From CAYXDO01 sp964463485 (GTDB lineage: Bacteria; Myxococcota; Kuafuiibacteriia; Kuafuiibacteriales; Kuafuiibacteriaceae), in assembly GCA_964463485.1 (NCBI GenBank), contig CAYXDO010000073.1, positions 1-51,869 on the forward strand: a stretch of 51,869 nucleotides of DNA. The letters run 5' to 3'. The notes under the pieces were generated by a model. That model was given only the letters and a program-made list of their open reading frames with translations, did no database searches and was not told the DNA's origin. Below, piece after piece: positions 43,029-51,689 of this stretch. A program made the position numbers and the translations under genes. Every line of letters starts with the position of its first letter. Within the stretch, counting starts at the first letter, position 1.

Positions 43029-44285
43029 TCAGGCCTCCTTCCCGGTGAGTCTCAGCGCGCGCGCGCCGGCCACGTAAATCAAGACCGTCGCGGCCATCGC
43101 CCCGACGACGATCAGCACCTCGACGATGGACGGCGTGTAGGGCAGGAACCCGGCGATGTTTCCTTTGAACGGTGGGCTATATCTGAGCGTCTCGCCAAGG
43201 TGCCCTACCACCGGCTTGAGAGAGAACATCTGGCCAGAGACGACGAAGTTGTACCTCAGCACGAAGATGCTCGCGATCGGGAGAGCCGCCGCGAGCGCGA
43301 CCCATCGGGCCTGGCTCCCCCGTTCGGTCAGCAGAATCCACAGCGGAACGACGATCCCGAGGAAAGTCTCGAACAGCCAGAAACTCACGAACAGAGGACC
43401 GGTCAGCGAAGCCATCGTCACTTCGTATTTGTGGTAGTGCTGGCCGTAGAGTCCCGTGAGCACCTTCCAAACCGTGAAAAACGCCACGACTCCGAGGAAG
43501 AGCGCGAGGAGCTTTCGGAGCGCCTGAATGACGGGCTCGTTCTCTCTCCGCAAGGTACGATCGCCCTGGAAGTAGTCGCCCAGGTAGACGATGAGAATGA
43601 GGATCGCCGCTCCCGAGAGCAGCGCTGACGCGATGAAGTAGACGGGGAGCAGCGGCCCGTACCAGAACGGACGCCCGTGCTGCAGCCCGAAGACCGCGCC
43701 GAGATTCGAGTGTGCCGCCAGCGCCGCGATCACACTCAGCAGGCCCAGAGTCTTGGCGCGATGATGGTCGTCTTTGAGCAAGAAGTAGAGCTCGGCTCCG
43801 ATCAAGACCATGTACACTCCGTAGAGAGCACCCATCCACCAAATCGGCGCGCTCGGGTTCGGGGAGATGACGGCCAAGAGCGCCAGCTTGAAGGGCGCCT
43901 CGAGCTCCGACGCGATCACCCCAAATCCGACCAGCAGCGTGACCAGGGCGAGAAATACCGCCCGCTTGGCTAGCGGCTTGAAAACCTCGAAGCCAAAGAC
44001 ATGGCCGAGGGAGCTCACCAAGCAAAGCCCGGTGGAGGACACGACGAAGAAGACGTAGGTGGCGATGAGGACACCCCAGGGCACCTCGGAGCTCGTACCC
44101 ATAACGTGGTGGCCTCGAAACAACGCGACGATGCCTGCCGCAATACCCACGAGCGCCGCTCCCGCGAGGGCCTGGAGCAGCCGCTTCCCAGCGGCTTGGT
44201 GCGGGAGGTCCACGGGTCCCGTCACGAACAGCGTGCCAACGCCGGCGCTGCCCGGACTCTCGAGTGTGTTTCCGATCGTACTCAT
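43029..44285 (-). CDS. NrfD/PsrC-like membrane subunit of a molybdopterin oxidoreductase
   Basis: 418 residues with about nine or ten helices, including TYVFFVVSSTGLCLVSSLGHVFG, LAVISPNPSAPIWWMGALYGVYMVL, LGLLSVIAALAAHSNLGAVFGL, LPVYFIASALLSGAAILILIVYL and FVSFWLFETFLGIVVPLWILL. This is the quinone-interacting membrane subunit that anchors polysulfide/thiosulfate reductase-type complexes and passes electrons between quinol and the 4Fe-4S subunit. There is no haem b motif, as usual for NrfD proteins. It follows the ferredoxin gene after 10 bases. Confidence 0.92.
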   Translation of the reverse strand: MSTIGNTLESPGSAGVGTLFVTGPVDLPHQAAGKRLLQALAGAALVGIAAGIVALFRGHHVMGTSSEVPWGVLIATYVFFVVSSTGLCLVSSLGHVFGFEVFKPLAKRAVFLALVTLLVGFGVIASELEAPFKLALLAVISPNPSAPIWWMGALYGVYMVLIGAELYFLLKDDHHRAKTLGLLSVIAALAAHSNLGAVFGLQHGRPFWYGPLLPVYFIASALLSGAAILILIVYLGDYFQGDRTLRRENEPVIQALRKLLALFLGVVAFFTVWKVLTGLYGQHYHKYEVTMASLTGPLFVSFWLFETFLGIVVPLWILLTERGSQARWVALAAALPIASIFVLRYNFVVSGQMFSLKPVVGHLGETLRYSPPFKGNIAGFLPYTPSIVEVLIVVGAMAATVLIYVAGARALRLTGKEA

Positions 44286-44295
44286 AACTCACATC

Positions 44296-44829
44296 TCACA
44301 GCAGGAAGAAGAGCTTCGGCTTGGTGTCCTCTTCGGGTTTGAGGACCGTGAAGTGCCGAGTCTCGAGTTGTTGGTGGACCCTGGATTTCGGGCTGTCCAA
44401 ATCTCCAAACGCGAGCGCGTCGGTCGGACAAACCGCCACACACGCTGGATCTTTGCCCTTGGCGACGCGATGGGCGCAGAACGAACACTTGTCGACGTAC
44501 CCATCCGGGTGCAGATAGCGCGCCTCATACGGGCAGGCGATGATGCAGGCCTTGCAGCCCACACACCTGTCGGGATCGACGGCGACGATTCCGCCCTCGG
44601 CGTAATGACTCGCCCCCGTGGGACACGCAGTGACGCAGGGCGCGTTCTCGCAGTGATTACATCGCTCGGATCGGGTCAAGAGCGAGAGGAGAGGGAACAC
44701 GCCGCGCTCCTCCTGAACCGTCCAGCAGCGGACCTCGCCGTCCGGGACCTTGTTTTCGTTCTTGCAGGCGATGACACAGGCGTTGCAGGTGACGCACAGC
44801 CTCTGATCGACCGTCATGGCGTAACGCAT
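44296..44829 (-). CDS. 4Fe-4S ferredoxin subunit of a molybdopterin oxidoreductase (PsrB/DmsB/NrfC type)
   Basis: 177 residues with four cluster motifs: CVTCNACVIACKNE, CNHCENAPCVTACP, CVGCKACIIACPYEARY and CSFCAHRVAKGKDPACVAVCP. Sixteen cysteines in that order define the electron-transfer subunit of PsrABC/PhsABC/DmsABC complexes. No signal peptide is needed because it is exported with the Tat-dependent catalytic subunit. One base separates it from that gene. Confidence 0.95.
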   Translation of the reverse strand: MRYAMTVDQRLCVTCNACVIACKNENKVPDGEVRCWTVQEERGVFPLLSLLTRSERCNHCENAPCVTACPTGASHYAEGGIVAVDPDRCVGCKACIIACPYEARYLHPDGYVDKCSFCAHRVAKGKDPACVAVCPTDALAFGDLDSPKSRVHQQLETRHFTVLKPEEDTKPKLFFLL

Positions 44830-44830
44830 G

Positions 44831-47026
44831 TCAGCCCTCCCTCGCCCGGTATGGAGTGATCGCGACGAAGTTGACGTTCATCCCGGTGCCCCCCATGACC
44901 GGATCGCGTTTGATGCGCGTGATGAGTCGTGAGTCCGCGGCCCCCTTCTTGTAGCTGGTGCGCAGACGCTCGTCTTCACGACCGAAGCCGTGGACCATGT
45001 ATACGCAATCTTGGCGAATTCGCTCGGTCACTCGCAATTTGATGGGACCCGTCTTCACGGAGTCTTGATTTTCCAGCATGACTCGCTGGCCGTCTCTGAG
45101 TCCGAGTGATCTCGCCATGTCGGTATTCAGCCACAGCTCGTTCTCCGGGAAGATCTCGGCGAGGATCCGATTGTTGGTGGTCCGGGAGAAGGTGTGTACG
45201 GGAGACCTTCCGAACAGGAGTCGGAAGTACCCGCTTGGCGGCTCCTCGGGCGGCTCATAGGGAGGGAGCGGCGGCAGCCCCGCGTCCGCCATGGCCTGTG
45301 AGTATAGCTCGATCTTGCCGCTCTTCGTCTTGAACGAGAGCTCCTCGCTGTAAATCGGCGCGGCCTCGCCCAAAATGACTCCGTCCCTCCTGAGTCGGTC
45401 GAAGTCGAGCTTCGACGCGCTGACTCGCCCTCGGACGTACTCTTCAGCGTCCTTCCACGGGAAGAACTCACCGACGCCCAGGCGATCGGCGAGGCCCTTC
45501 GCGATCTCCGAGCCAGGTCGGGACTCGTACATCGACTTCACGACGGGCTGACGGAGCGCCACGTAGGGCACGCGGAAGGGCGAAGCTTCCAGGTCGTCCC
45601 AGCGCTCGAGGTAGGTATTCTCGGGCAGGACGACGTCTGCGTAGCCGGTGACCTCGGCCGGCATCGTGTCGACGACCACGACGAAGTCGAGTTGGCTCAT
45701 GGCCTCGATGGTCTTTCGCGGATCGGGGAGTGTGAGCGGAACATTGCAGCCGTAGACGATCCACGCATGTACGGAGGGTTCGTCGGTGCTCTTCATCGAC
45801 GAATCACACACGTCGTAGGCGCATGGGGCCGTGGCGAGCGGGAAGGTCGCCCTCGGTTTGTACCCATCGCCATGAGGCATGGGGGGCGTGGGGTACGCCG
45901 CGACCGGGAGGGTCTGCGGTAAATAAAAGCCGCCGGGTCGTCCCCAGTTCCCGAGGAGCGCGTTGACGATGGCCATCGCCCGGGCTCGCTGACTATCGTT
46001 TCCGTACCAGACGACGTGGCGACCGGGGTGGACGAGCGCCGCAGGCGCGGACCTCGCGAGCTCTCGCGCGGTCTCGCGAATGAGTTGGGGCTCGATCCCC
46101 GTCTCGATGAACGCCCACTCGGGCGTCTTGTCTGCCACGTGTGCGGACAGCTCCGAAAAGCCCACCGCGTTCTTCTCGATGAAGGCTTTGTCGAAGAGTC
46201 CCTCGGTGATGAGGACGTTGGCCCAGGCCAGCAGGAGCGCGGTGTCCGTGCCTGGCTTGATGGGGAGCCAATACTTGGATTTTCCTGCCAACACCGAAAA
46301 GCGGGGGTCGATGGTGATGAAAGTCGCTCCCTTCGCGTTGGCCTTGGATAGGTCCTGCACCGCGGTGTTGTGCATGTTCTCGCCGAGGTGAGTTCCAAAG
46401 AAGGCGATACACTTGGCGTTCGGCACGTCGATGGTTTCGACCGACCCGATCGCTGCGCCATAGGTCAGCTCGAAGCCAGACTCCCGCGGGCCACGGCATT
46501 GATCGTTCGAGGGAGCCACGATGTTCGTCGAGCCCATGGCTTTGATGAGTGTCTTGAAGAAGGCGCCGCCGTGGCCGTGAGAGAACAGCGCGATCGACGA
46601 GGCCCCATACTTCGCCTTCACTTCCGTGAGACGCTGAGCGGTGTAGTCGAGCGCTTCCTGCCAGCTCGCCTCGCGCCACTGGTCCTGCCCGTCCGGGCGC
46701 TTCGTTCGAATCAGGGGCTTCTTCAGCCGGTCTGGGTCATAGAGCGCGCCCACTCCGGCCGTCCCACGCGGGCAGAGCTTCCCGTTCGACAACGGGTGAA
46801 GTGGGTTTCCTTCGAGCTTGTAGACCTGCTCGTCCTTCACGTAGGCGAGCAGCCCGCACTTCCAGAAACAAAGCTCACAGAAGGTCGGGACCACTCGATC
46901 GGGTTTGACGTCCGAGGCGACGGCGTTCCGCCGGGTCAGCGGAATCAAGCCGCTGGCTGCGGCCCCTCCAAAGAGAGCAGCTCCAGTGATCTTCAGAAAA
47001 GTTCGACGTTGCATGGGTTGACTCAC
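44831..47026 (-). CDS. Tat-exported molybdopterin oxidoreductase catalytic subunit (PsrA/PhsA type)
   Basis: 731 residues. I prefer GTG 47026, which has a clear gagga ribosome-binding site five bases upstream; ATG 47014 lies just after it and ATG 47056 is further up. The Tat motif RRTFLK is followed by a hydrophobic helix. The 4Fe-4S site near the N-terminus is CELCFWKCGLLAYVKD with a later LCPRG. The molybdopterin regions include SIALFSHGHGG, NDQCRGPRESGFELTYG (a candidate Mo-ligand Cys), GENMHN, KPGTDTALLLAWANVL and FSRTTNNRIL. Homologues reduce polysulfide, thiosulfate, tetrathionate or arsenate; the sulfur neighbours favour a sulfur substrate, but arsenate cannot be excluded by sequence alone. 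Confidence 0.92.
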   Translation of the reverse strand: MSQPMQRRTFLKITGAALFGGAAASGLIPLTRRNAVASDVKPDRVVPTFCELCFWKCGLLAYVKDEQVYKLEGNPLHPLSNGKLCPRGTAGVGALYDPDRLKKPLIRTKRPDGQDQWREASWQEALDYTAQRLTEVKAKYGASSIALFSHGHGGAFFKTLIKAMGSTNIVAPSNDQCRGPRESGFELTYGAAIGSVETIDVPNAKCIAFFGTHLGENMHNTAVQDLSKANAKGATFITIDPRFSVLAGKSKYWLPIKPGTDTALLLAWANVLITEGLFDKAFIEKNAVGFSELSAHVADKTPEWAFIETGIEPQLIRETARELARSAPAALVHPGRHVVWYGNDSQRARAMAIVNALLGNWGRPGGFYLPQTLPVAAYPTPPMPHGDGYKPRATFPLATAPCAYDVCDSSMKSTDEPSVHAWIVYGCNVPLTLPDPRKTIEAMSQLDFVVVVDTMPAEVTGYADVVLPENTYLERWDDLEASPFRVPYVALRQPVVKSMYESRPGSEIAKGLADRLGVGEFFPWKDAEEYVRGRVSASKLDFDRLRRDGVILGEAAPIYSEELSFKTKSGKIELYSQAMADAGLPPLPPYEPPEEPPSGYFRLLFGRSPVHTFSRTTNNRILAEIFPENELWLNTDMARSLGLRDGQRVMLENQDSVKTGPIKLRVTERIRQDCVYMVHGFGREDERLRTSYKKGAADSRLITRIKRDPVMGGTGMNVNFVAITPYRAREG

Positions 47027-47033
47027 GTGTTCC

Positions 47034-47348
47034 TCACGTTCGGTGACAGCCGGCAATACACCGCACCAAGTCCCTGAGTTGGGGCTCGGCGAGCCGGTAC
47101 GTGGCGAGGCCGTCCTCTCGAGACGCCTCCACGAGCCGATTCATCCGCAAAATGCGGAGTTGCTGGGAGATGATGGCTGGACTCTTGTCGAGACGCTCCG
47201 CGATCGCGTTGACGTGCAGCTCTTCCTGGCAAAGGAGCGCTACGATGCGAAGGCGCAATGGGTGTGCGACCGCCTTGAGTATCTCGGCGGCATGCTCCGC
47301 CTTGATCGGGTCGTCTGCGACGTTGGCATCTTTCCTCTGGGCTTGCAT
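47034..47348 (-). CDS. ArsR-family repressor, probable sulfur sensor
   Basis: 104 residues. Winged helix-turn-helix core: EILKAVAHPLRLRIVALL (alpha 1-2), NAIAERLDKSPAIISQQLRILRMNRLV (recognition helix) and EDGLATYRLAEPQL (wing). Cys40 in ALLCQEE, and Cys97 and Cys101 in VRCIAGC, lie where SqrR/BigR-type repressors carry the cysteine pair that reacts with persulfides. First gene of the sulfur operon: its stop is 7 bases before the next GTG and a gggaga site precedes its ATG. Two palindromes lie just upstream. It could instead be an arsenite sensor, but the typical CVCD-like site is absent. Confidence 0.9.
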   Translation of the reverse strand: MQAQRKDANVADDPIKAEHAAEILKAVAHPLRLRIVALLCQEELHVNAIAERLDKSPAIISQQLRILRMNRLVEASREDGLATYRLAEPQLRDLVRCIAGCHRT

Positions 47349-47369
47349 CGAATCTCCCGGTCCAGCGAG

Positions 47370-47385
47370 CTAGCGATATCGCTAG
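47370..47385. promoter_or_regulatory. Candidate operator, perfect 16-bp palindrome
   Basis: CTAGCGATATCGCTAG is perfectly self-complementary, AT-centred and lies 22 bp upstream of the repressor start, inside the leader region expected for an autoregulated ArsR operon. Confidence 0.6.
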
Positions 47386-47388
47386 ACC

Positions 47389-47400
47389 GCTATGCATAGC
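47389..47400. promoter_or_regulatory. Second palindrome in the sulfur-operon promoter region
   Basis: GCTATGCATAGC is a perfect 12-bp palindrome three bases beyond the 16-bp one. It may be a second half of the operator or a coincidence. Confidence 0.45.
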
Positions 47401-47539
47401 TGGGGCCAGGGACCAGGCCGAGCGGCTGCGACTCAGCTCGTCGACAAAATTTCGTGGGAGCTCGATTTACGCGCGTCTTCGTCGCGGAGAGTGCGACGAT
47501 TTGCCACAAGAGTCGCTCGAACCCTATGTCGCTCGAACC

Positions 47540-49231
47540 CTATTGAACGGTCCAGTCGTCCGGAAGGTGAATCGTGTACACAATCAGGAGTTTCTTGGTC
47601 TGGCTGGGCGTGAGGTCGGCCTTGTACGTGAGGAAGCCTCGCTGATCGTCTCGCGTCGCTCCCTTGGTGGTCTCTTCGAGGAGCTCGACCTCGACGTCTT
47701 CGGTTTGGCTGACGGGGATGTTCTCACGCACTTCGACCGTGATGGGGGTCGCGGCCTGACTCTCGAGGGTGATTTCGTAGGCCTTGCGCATGTGCTTCGT
47801 GTTGCCCAGAAAACCTGGCCCCTCGTCCTTGTGCTTCTGGCGTTCGCGTTTGACGCGCACGGAGTCGTCTACGCCGAGGGAGATCTCGACGGGCTCGGCC
47901 AGGCCGTGGTGTCGAAGCCGCGACTCGCCCATGTATGAGTCCCCGCGGTAGCTTCGAACTCTCCCTTCCAAGAGAGGGAAGGCCGCGGGGTTCGTGAGCT
48001 TGGCGACTCGATAGACTCGGGGCACGAGCTTGGGGATGGTCACGAGGCTGACGTTCGCGTCGCCTTTGGCCACGTCGACCGGCACCCAGGTCGGGCGCCC
48101 ATCTGACCTCAAGGTGACCCTGTGGGGAATCGACAGCAAGAAGGACTGGCCTTTGTCGTCGACGGCGACCGAGTCGGCCTGGGTCGCGTCGCCCACTTGG
48201 CCGCTCGGGAGTTGCTCCCGCTGGACTTGGCTCTGAACCAGAACCTTGCCAGCCTTCTCTTCGTAACCCTCGACGTAGATAGGGGCGGGTATGGGCGCCT
48301 CGGAGCCGAGCTTGGGCTTGGCGGTGGACAGAGACAGACTCACCGACGTCCAATCTTCACCGGTGGATTGCTCCACGATCGCGCCAACGGTGAGCTCGGC
48401 CTTGGCCGACCCGAGCCCGCTCTTGGCCAGAGGGTCGATACGGAGCTCGTACTCGGGTCGCCACCGCGCGCCCGCGATGACGTATGACAGTCGAGCGCGC
48501 ACCTGACCCGAGCCTTGGCACTCGATCGCCAGCTCGACGCGGAGCGCTCGCTTGCTGCCTCCTGCCCCGAGGCTCTCGAGCAACAGGGCGAGGCGCCGTT
48601 CCTCGCGACTGAGCTCCAAGATCTCACTCTCGAGCTTGATCCGATCTTCGGAGAGCGAGCGACGCTCGCTCGAGAGCGAGTCGAGCGTGCGCCCCCAGGC
48701 AGCTCGATCGGGATCCGGATTCCGAACGGCCTCCGAGAGTACGGCCTGAAAGACCCGATCGAGACCGTCCAGAGACGACTCTCGCCGCTGAATCTCGGAA
48801 ATTCGGTCCTGCCGGGTTCGAATATCCGACATGACCTTCTCGAGTTGCTGCTCGAGCGCGCGAGCGTCTTCGGCGATCGCCACCTCGAGCTCCACCATCG
48901 CGCTGGTGGTGCCGATGGCCTTCGCGGGCGAGTCAGCCTCTCCTCGAAGCGTGCGAACGTCCGCCGAATCAGGGATGCCTTCGAAGACGGCCTGGGCGCG
49001 TCCCTCTAGACACGGGAGCTGAGTCGACCGAGTGATCTCTGCCCGATCGATCATCACGACGACTCGCTCGATGCCCTGGGCCGACGCCGTCAGCGAGCCC
49101 AACATGGCGAGGAGGGTGGCGATCAGAAGTCGCGCATCGTTCGAGGCGAAACCGACGAGTCCTCTTTCGCACGCGGGGCTTCCGAGGGCGAGTGTCGGTC
49201 GGGTGAGTCGGAGCATCGTTCTGAAAGTCAT
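47540..49231 (-). CDS. DUF4139/MuiA-family protein, shorter copy
   Basis: 563 residues from ATG 49231, which has a tgagga site just upstream; an ATG at 49264 overlaps the preceding gene. A signal-like hydrophobic segment ends in GSLTASAQG. A coiled-coil region (about 110-220: LEQQLEKVMSDIRTRQDRISEIQRRES, SLSEDRIKLESEILELSREERRLALLLESL) leads into the DUF4139 domain: RARLSYVIAGARWRPEYELR, STGEDWTSVSLSLSTAKP and the C-terminal VRENIPVSQTEDVEVELLEE. MuiA proteins are named from a mucoidy phenotype; no biochemical role is established. It directly follows a longer paralogue. Confidence 0.85.
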   Translation of the reverse strand: MTFRTMLRLTRPTLALGSPACERGLVGFASNDARLLIATLLAMLGSLTASAQGIERVVVMIDRAEITRSTQLPCLEGRAQAVFEGIPDSADVRTLRGEADSPAKAIGTTSAMVELEVAIAEDARALEQQLEKVMSDIRTRQDRISEIQRRESSLDGLDRVFQAVLSEAVRNPDPDRAAWGRTLDSLSSERRSLSEDRIKLESEILELSREERRLALLLESLGAGGSKRALRVELAIECQGSGQVRARLSYVIAGARWRPEYELRIDPLAKSGLGSAKAELTVGAIVEQSTGEDWTSVSLSLSTAKPKLGSEAPIPAPIYVEGYEEKAGKVLVQSQVQREQLPSGQVGDATQADSVAVDDKGQSFLLSIPHRVTLRSDGRPTWVPVDVAKGDANVSLVTIPKLVPRVYRVAKLTNPAAFPLLEGRVRSYRGDSYMGESRLRHHGLAEPVEISLGVDDSVRVKRERQKHKDEGPGFLGNTKHMRKAYEITLESQAATPITVEVRENIPVSQTEDVEVELLEETTKGATRDDQRGFLTYKADLTPSQTKKLLIVYTIHLPDDWTVQ

Positions 49232-49238
49232 GACGTCC

Positions 49239-51272
49239 TCACCGTTGGTAGAGCTGCCAGTCACGCGGGCGGGAGATCTGGTAGCGGAGCTTGATGGTTC
49301 GTGTTTTGGCCGGAGCGAGCTCCACGCGGAACGACATCACACCTTCCGCCGTGGTTTCGAAAGGCGCTGGGTCTGCGCCGAGAAACTTCACGTCGATGTC
49401 TTCCATTCGAGACTTCGGGACTTGATCGCGAACGACGATCGAGATGGGTTTTCTCTTCGAGCTCGCGACGTCGATCTCGACTGAGTACGTCGTGACGTCC
49501 GACTTCGACAAGAAACCCTCGGTCTCGGTCTTGGGTACGACGCGTCGCAGCAGCTTGATGTCCTCGTCCGCGCCGAGCGGGAGCTCGATCTGGCCTCCTG
49601 GGCCGGTCGTCGCGATCTGACCTTCACCGGCGAAGTCGCGGCCGACGAAGATCTCCGCGGGTCCTGCGAGAATGGGGCGAGTGCCCCGGTTCTTCACTTT
49701 CGCCCGAAGATAAGCGACCGGCGAGATCGACGGAGTAGCCTCGTAGAACGTGTCCACCGTGAAGCGTTCGGTCTCGAGGGGCACGCGAACGAACTCACCG
49801 GTCGACGCGACGTCGATGGATGCGGGAGACTTGAACACGTATTCGAACCCGCCTGGCAAGCCCAGGAGGCCGGGGTCGACCACCGGCCCGAGCGAGGGCG
49901 TGCCGAAGTCGGCCGGGTCATGGAGACCCATCGAAGTCTGCCGCGTATACATACTCTGTTGCGAGCTGGATTCGGCGGCCACGGAGAGCGTCATCACCGA
50001 CCCGTAGCTGCTGATCGCATCGTCGATCGTCGCGGCCGGAGCCATCGACGGGGGTGCGGGCGGAGGCGGGGCCGAGGGTCGCGGAGACGCCACGGAAGGT
50101 CGCGCCCGATTCTGCCGGTAGCCTGCGGAAGGTCGACTGAGCTCCCCCGATATTTCGGCACCCTCGAAATCGATCATGGTCTTCTTCTTGAATTCGGCGC
50201 CGTGCTGGGCCGCAGCCGCTCGTCCCTGAGCCAACACCGCCAGGCGCTCGCGAAGCAGCGACAGGCGAAGCGCTCGCGCGGTCTCCTCGGCCCGCGGCGA
50301 GACGATGGGTCCGGGAACGGGAGGCTGGGGACGAGGCCCGGTGAGCGGGCGCGCCACCGGAAGAAAATCGCGCTTCTCTCCGAGAGTCCAAGTCAGGAGC
50401 TCGGGCATCGCGATGCCGACCCCAGGCACCGCGGTGGATAGCTCGATCGCGACGTCCTTCCACGACTCACCCGAGGCTTGGGAAACGTTTCCGGCGATCT
50501 TGAGCTCGACCTCCCCCTTGGACGCATCGTAGATGACCGAGTAAGCAGGCGTCCACTTCGCCGCCGGCACGAAGTATTCGAGCTCGACCTCACCTCGACC
50601 CTCCCGCGGCGCGTCGACCAAAACCAACACGGCGATCTTCCGATCGGTGAACCCGCCGAGATCCTGCCGGCTGACTTCTTCGACGAGACGCGCGCGCTTC
50701 TCTCCCAACTTTTCCAGCTCGTCCTGGGTCTGACGAGAACGCTCCGCAGACCGAGCCCGTCGCTCCGAGAGTACTCTCTGCGACTCCAACCAAGCCTCGG
50801 GCTTGAGCACCATCAGCGGCCGACCTTCACGGCCGGCCTCCGGTACCGGCATGGCCGGCGAGATCGACGAGAGCGTGGCAATCTCTCGTTGCTCCAAAGC
50901 CTGTCTGGCTTCGGCGCGGTCGATTTCCACGTCGAGCGCCTCGATCTCCTTGAGTAACTTTTCAGCCGACTCGATCCCGAATCGCTCGCGAAGCACGGGC
51001 GCGCTCTCCACACGAATGACTTTGGCCCCCTCGACGGTGACTCGGATGGAATCGACGAAAGCGGCCCCAATGACGTCCGGGAGCCCCAGCGTCGTCACTC
51101 CCCGAGGAAAGGAGACCGTGCCCCGCCGGGTGACTCGGGCTCGATCCGCAAAAACGGTCACTCGGGCCACCGGAGCGTCCACGCGCAGCGCGTTCTCGGC
51201 AGACTCAGGGCCAAGCGCGACGTTTGGAACATCTGGGTTGGCCGCCAGACACAACAGGGTCACGGCAAACAT
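49239..51272 (-). CDS. DUF4139/MuiA-family protein, longer copy
   Basis: 677 residues with a short signal peptide (MFAVTLLCLAANPD). DUF4140-like N-terminal region (VARVTVFADRARVTRRGTVSFP), coiled coil (about 100-200: LLKEIEALDVEIDRAEARQALEQREIATL, SQRVLSERRARSAERSRQTQDELEKLGEKRARL) and the DUF4139 core (ELEYFVPAAKWTPAYSVIYD, ASGESWKDVAIELSTAVPG, VRDQVPKSRMEDIDVKFL). A Pro/Ala/Ser-rich linker of about 80 residues interrupts the core region. The shorter paralogue starts 7 bases after its stop, and the pair likely forms an operon. Confidence 0.88.
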   Translation of the reverse strand: MFAVTLLCLAANPDVPNVALGPESAENALRVDAPVARVTVFADRARVTRRGTVSFPRGVTTLGLPDVIGAAFVDSIRVTVEGAKVIRVESAPVLRERFGIESAEKLLKEIEALDVEIDRAEARQALEQREIATLSSISPAMPVPEAGREGRPLMVLKPEAWLESQRVLSERRARSAERSRQTQDELEKLGEKRARLVEEVSRQDLGGFTDRKIAVLVLVDAPREGRGEVELEYFVPAAKWTPAYSVIYDASKGEVELKIAGNVSQASGESWKDVAIELSTAVPGVGIAMPELLTWTLGEKRDFLPVARPLTGPRPQPPVPGPIVSPRAEETARALRLSLLRERLAVLAQGRAAAAQHGAEFKKKTMIDFEGAEISGELSRPSAGYRQNRARPSVASPRPSAPPPPAPPSMAPAATIDDAISSYGSVMTLSVAAESSSQQSMYTRQTSMGLHDPADFGTPSLGPVVDPGLLGLPGGFEYVFKSPASIDVASTGEFVRVPLETERFTVDTFYEATPSISPVAYLRAKVKNRGTRPILAGPAEIFVGRDFAGEGQIATTGPGGQIELPLGADEDIKLLRRVVPKTETEGFLSKSDVTTYSVEIDVASSKRKPISIVVRDQVPKSRMEDIDVKFLGADPAPFETTAEGVMSFRVELAPAKTRTIKLRYQISRPRDWQLYQR

Positions 51273-51319
51273 GGAGTGCTCCGTCGCACGTCGGGCGAGG
51301 CGAGTAAACGCCGGAATCC

Positions 51320-51515
51320 GAGAGCGCAGGCATCTTGGCTGCGACTAAGACGCGGTCCACAACATCAGCCCTGGGAGCGCAGGCATCTTGCCTGCGCCTA
51401 AGCTTCGCGGACCAGAACGCGGTCCAAAACATCAGCCCTGGGAATAAGCTTCGCGGACCAGAACGCGGTCCAAAACATCAGCCCTGGGAGCGCAGGCATC
51501 TCGCCTGCGCCTAAC
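51320..51515. repeat. Cluster of GCAGGCATCT hairpin repeats with flanking direct repeats
   Basis: Three hairpin copies (51324-51343 degenerate, 51377-51397, 51490-51510) with stems gcgcaggca/tgcctgcgc. They are linked by direct repeats of cggaccagaacgcggtcc and aacatcagccctggga. Part of the 597-bp gene-free tail 51273-51869. Confidence 0.85.
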
Positions 51516-51689
51516 AGGTCGCTGAAAAAGGCTCCGAAACTCATGACGTGCCCGTGCCCGATTCACCAGTGCCCGATTCACCAGTGAGCGATGGAATTTG
51601 CCCATCCATGCTGATCATGTAAGCCGTCGCGGCTAAAACGGACTTCTCATCGAGGAGCGATTGGCACGTGCGGTGCAGTACACGTCATC

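Noticed and set aside
43177..44292. Arg-rich minus-strand open frame of 371 codons in another frame of the NrfD gene
   Set aside because: Shadow of the NrfD-like gene, lacking hydrophobic segments and any motif.
44831..47026. Formate dehydrogenase or nitrate reductase assignment
   Set aside because: The pairing with a PsrB-type ferredoxin, NrfD and YeeE/YedE genes and the RRTFLK-CELCFWKC start fit the PsrA/PhsA-like group better; no selenocysteine or Nap/Nar signature seen.
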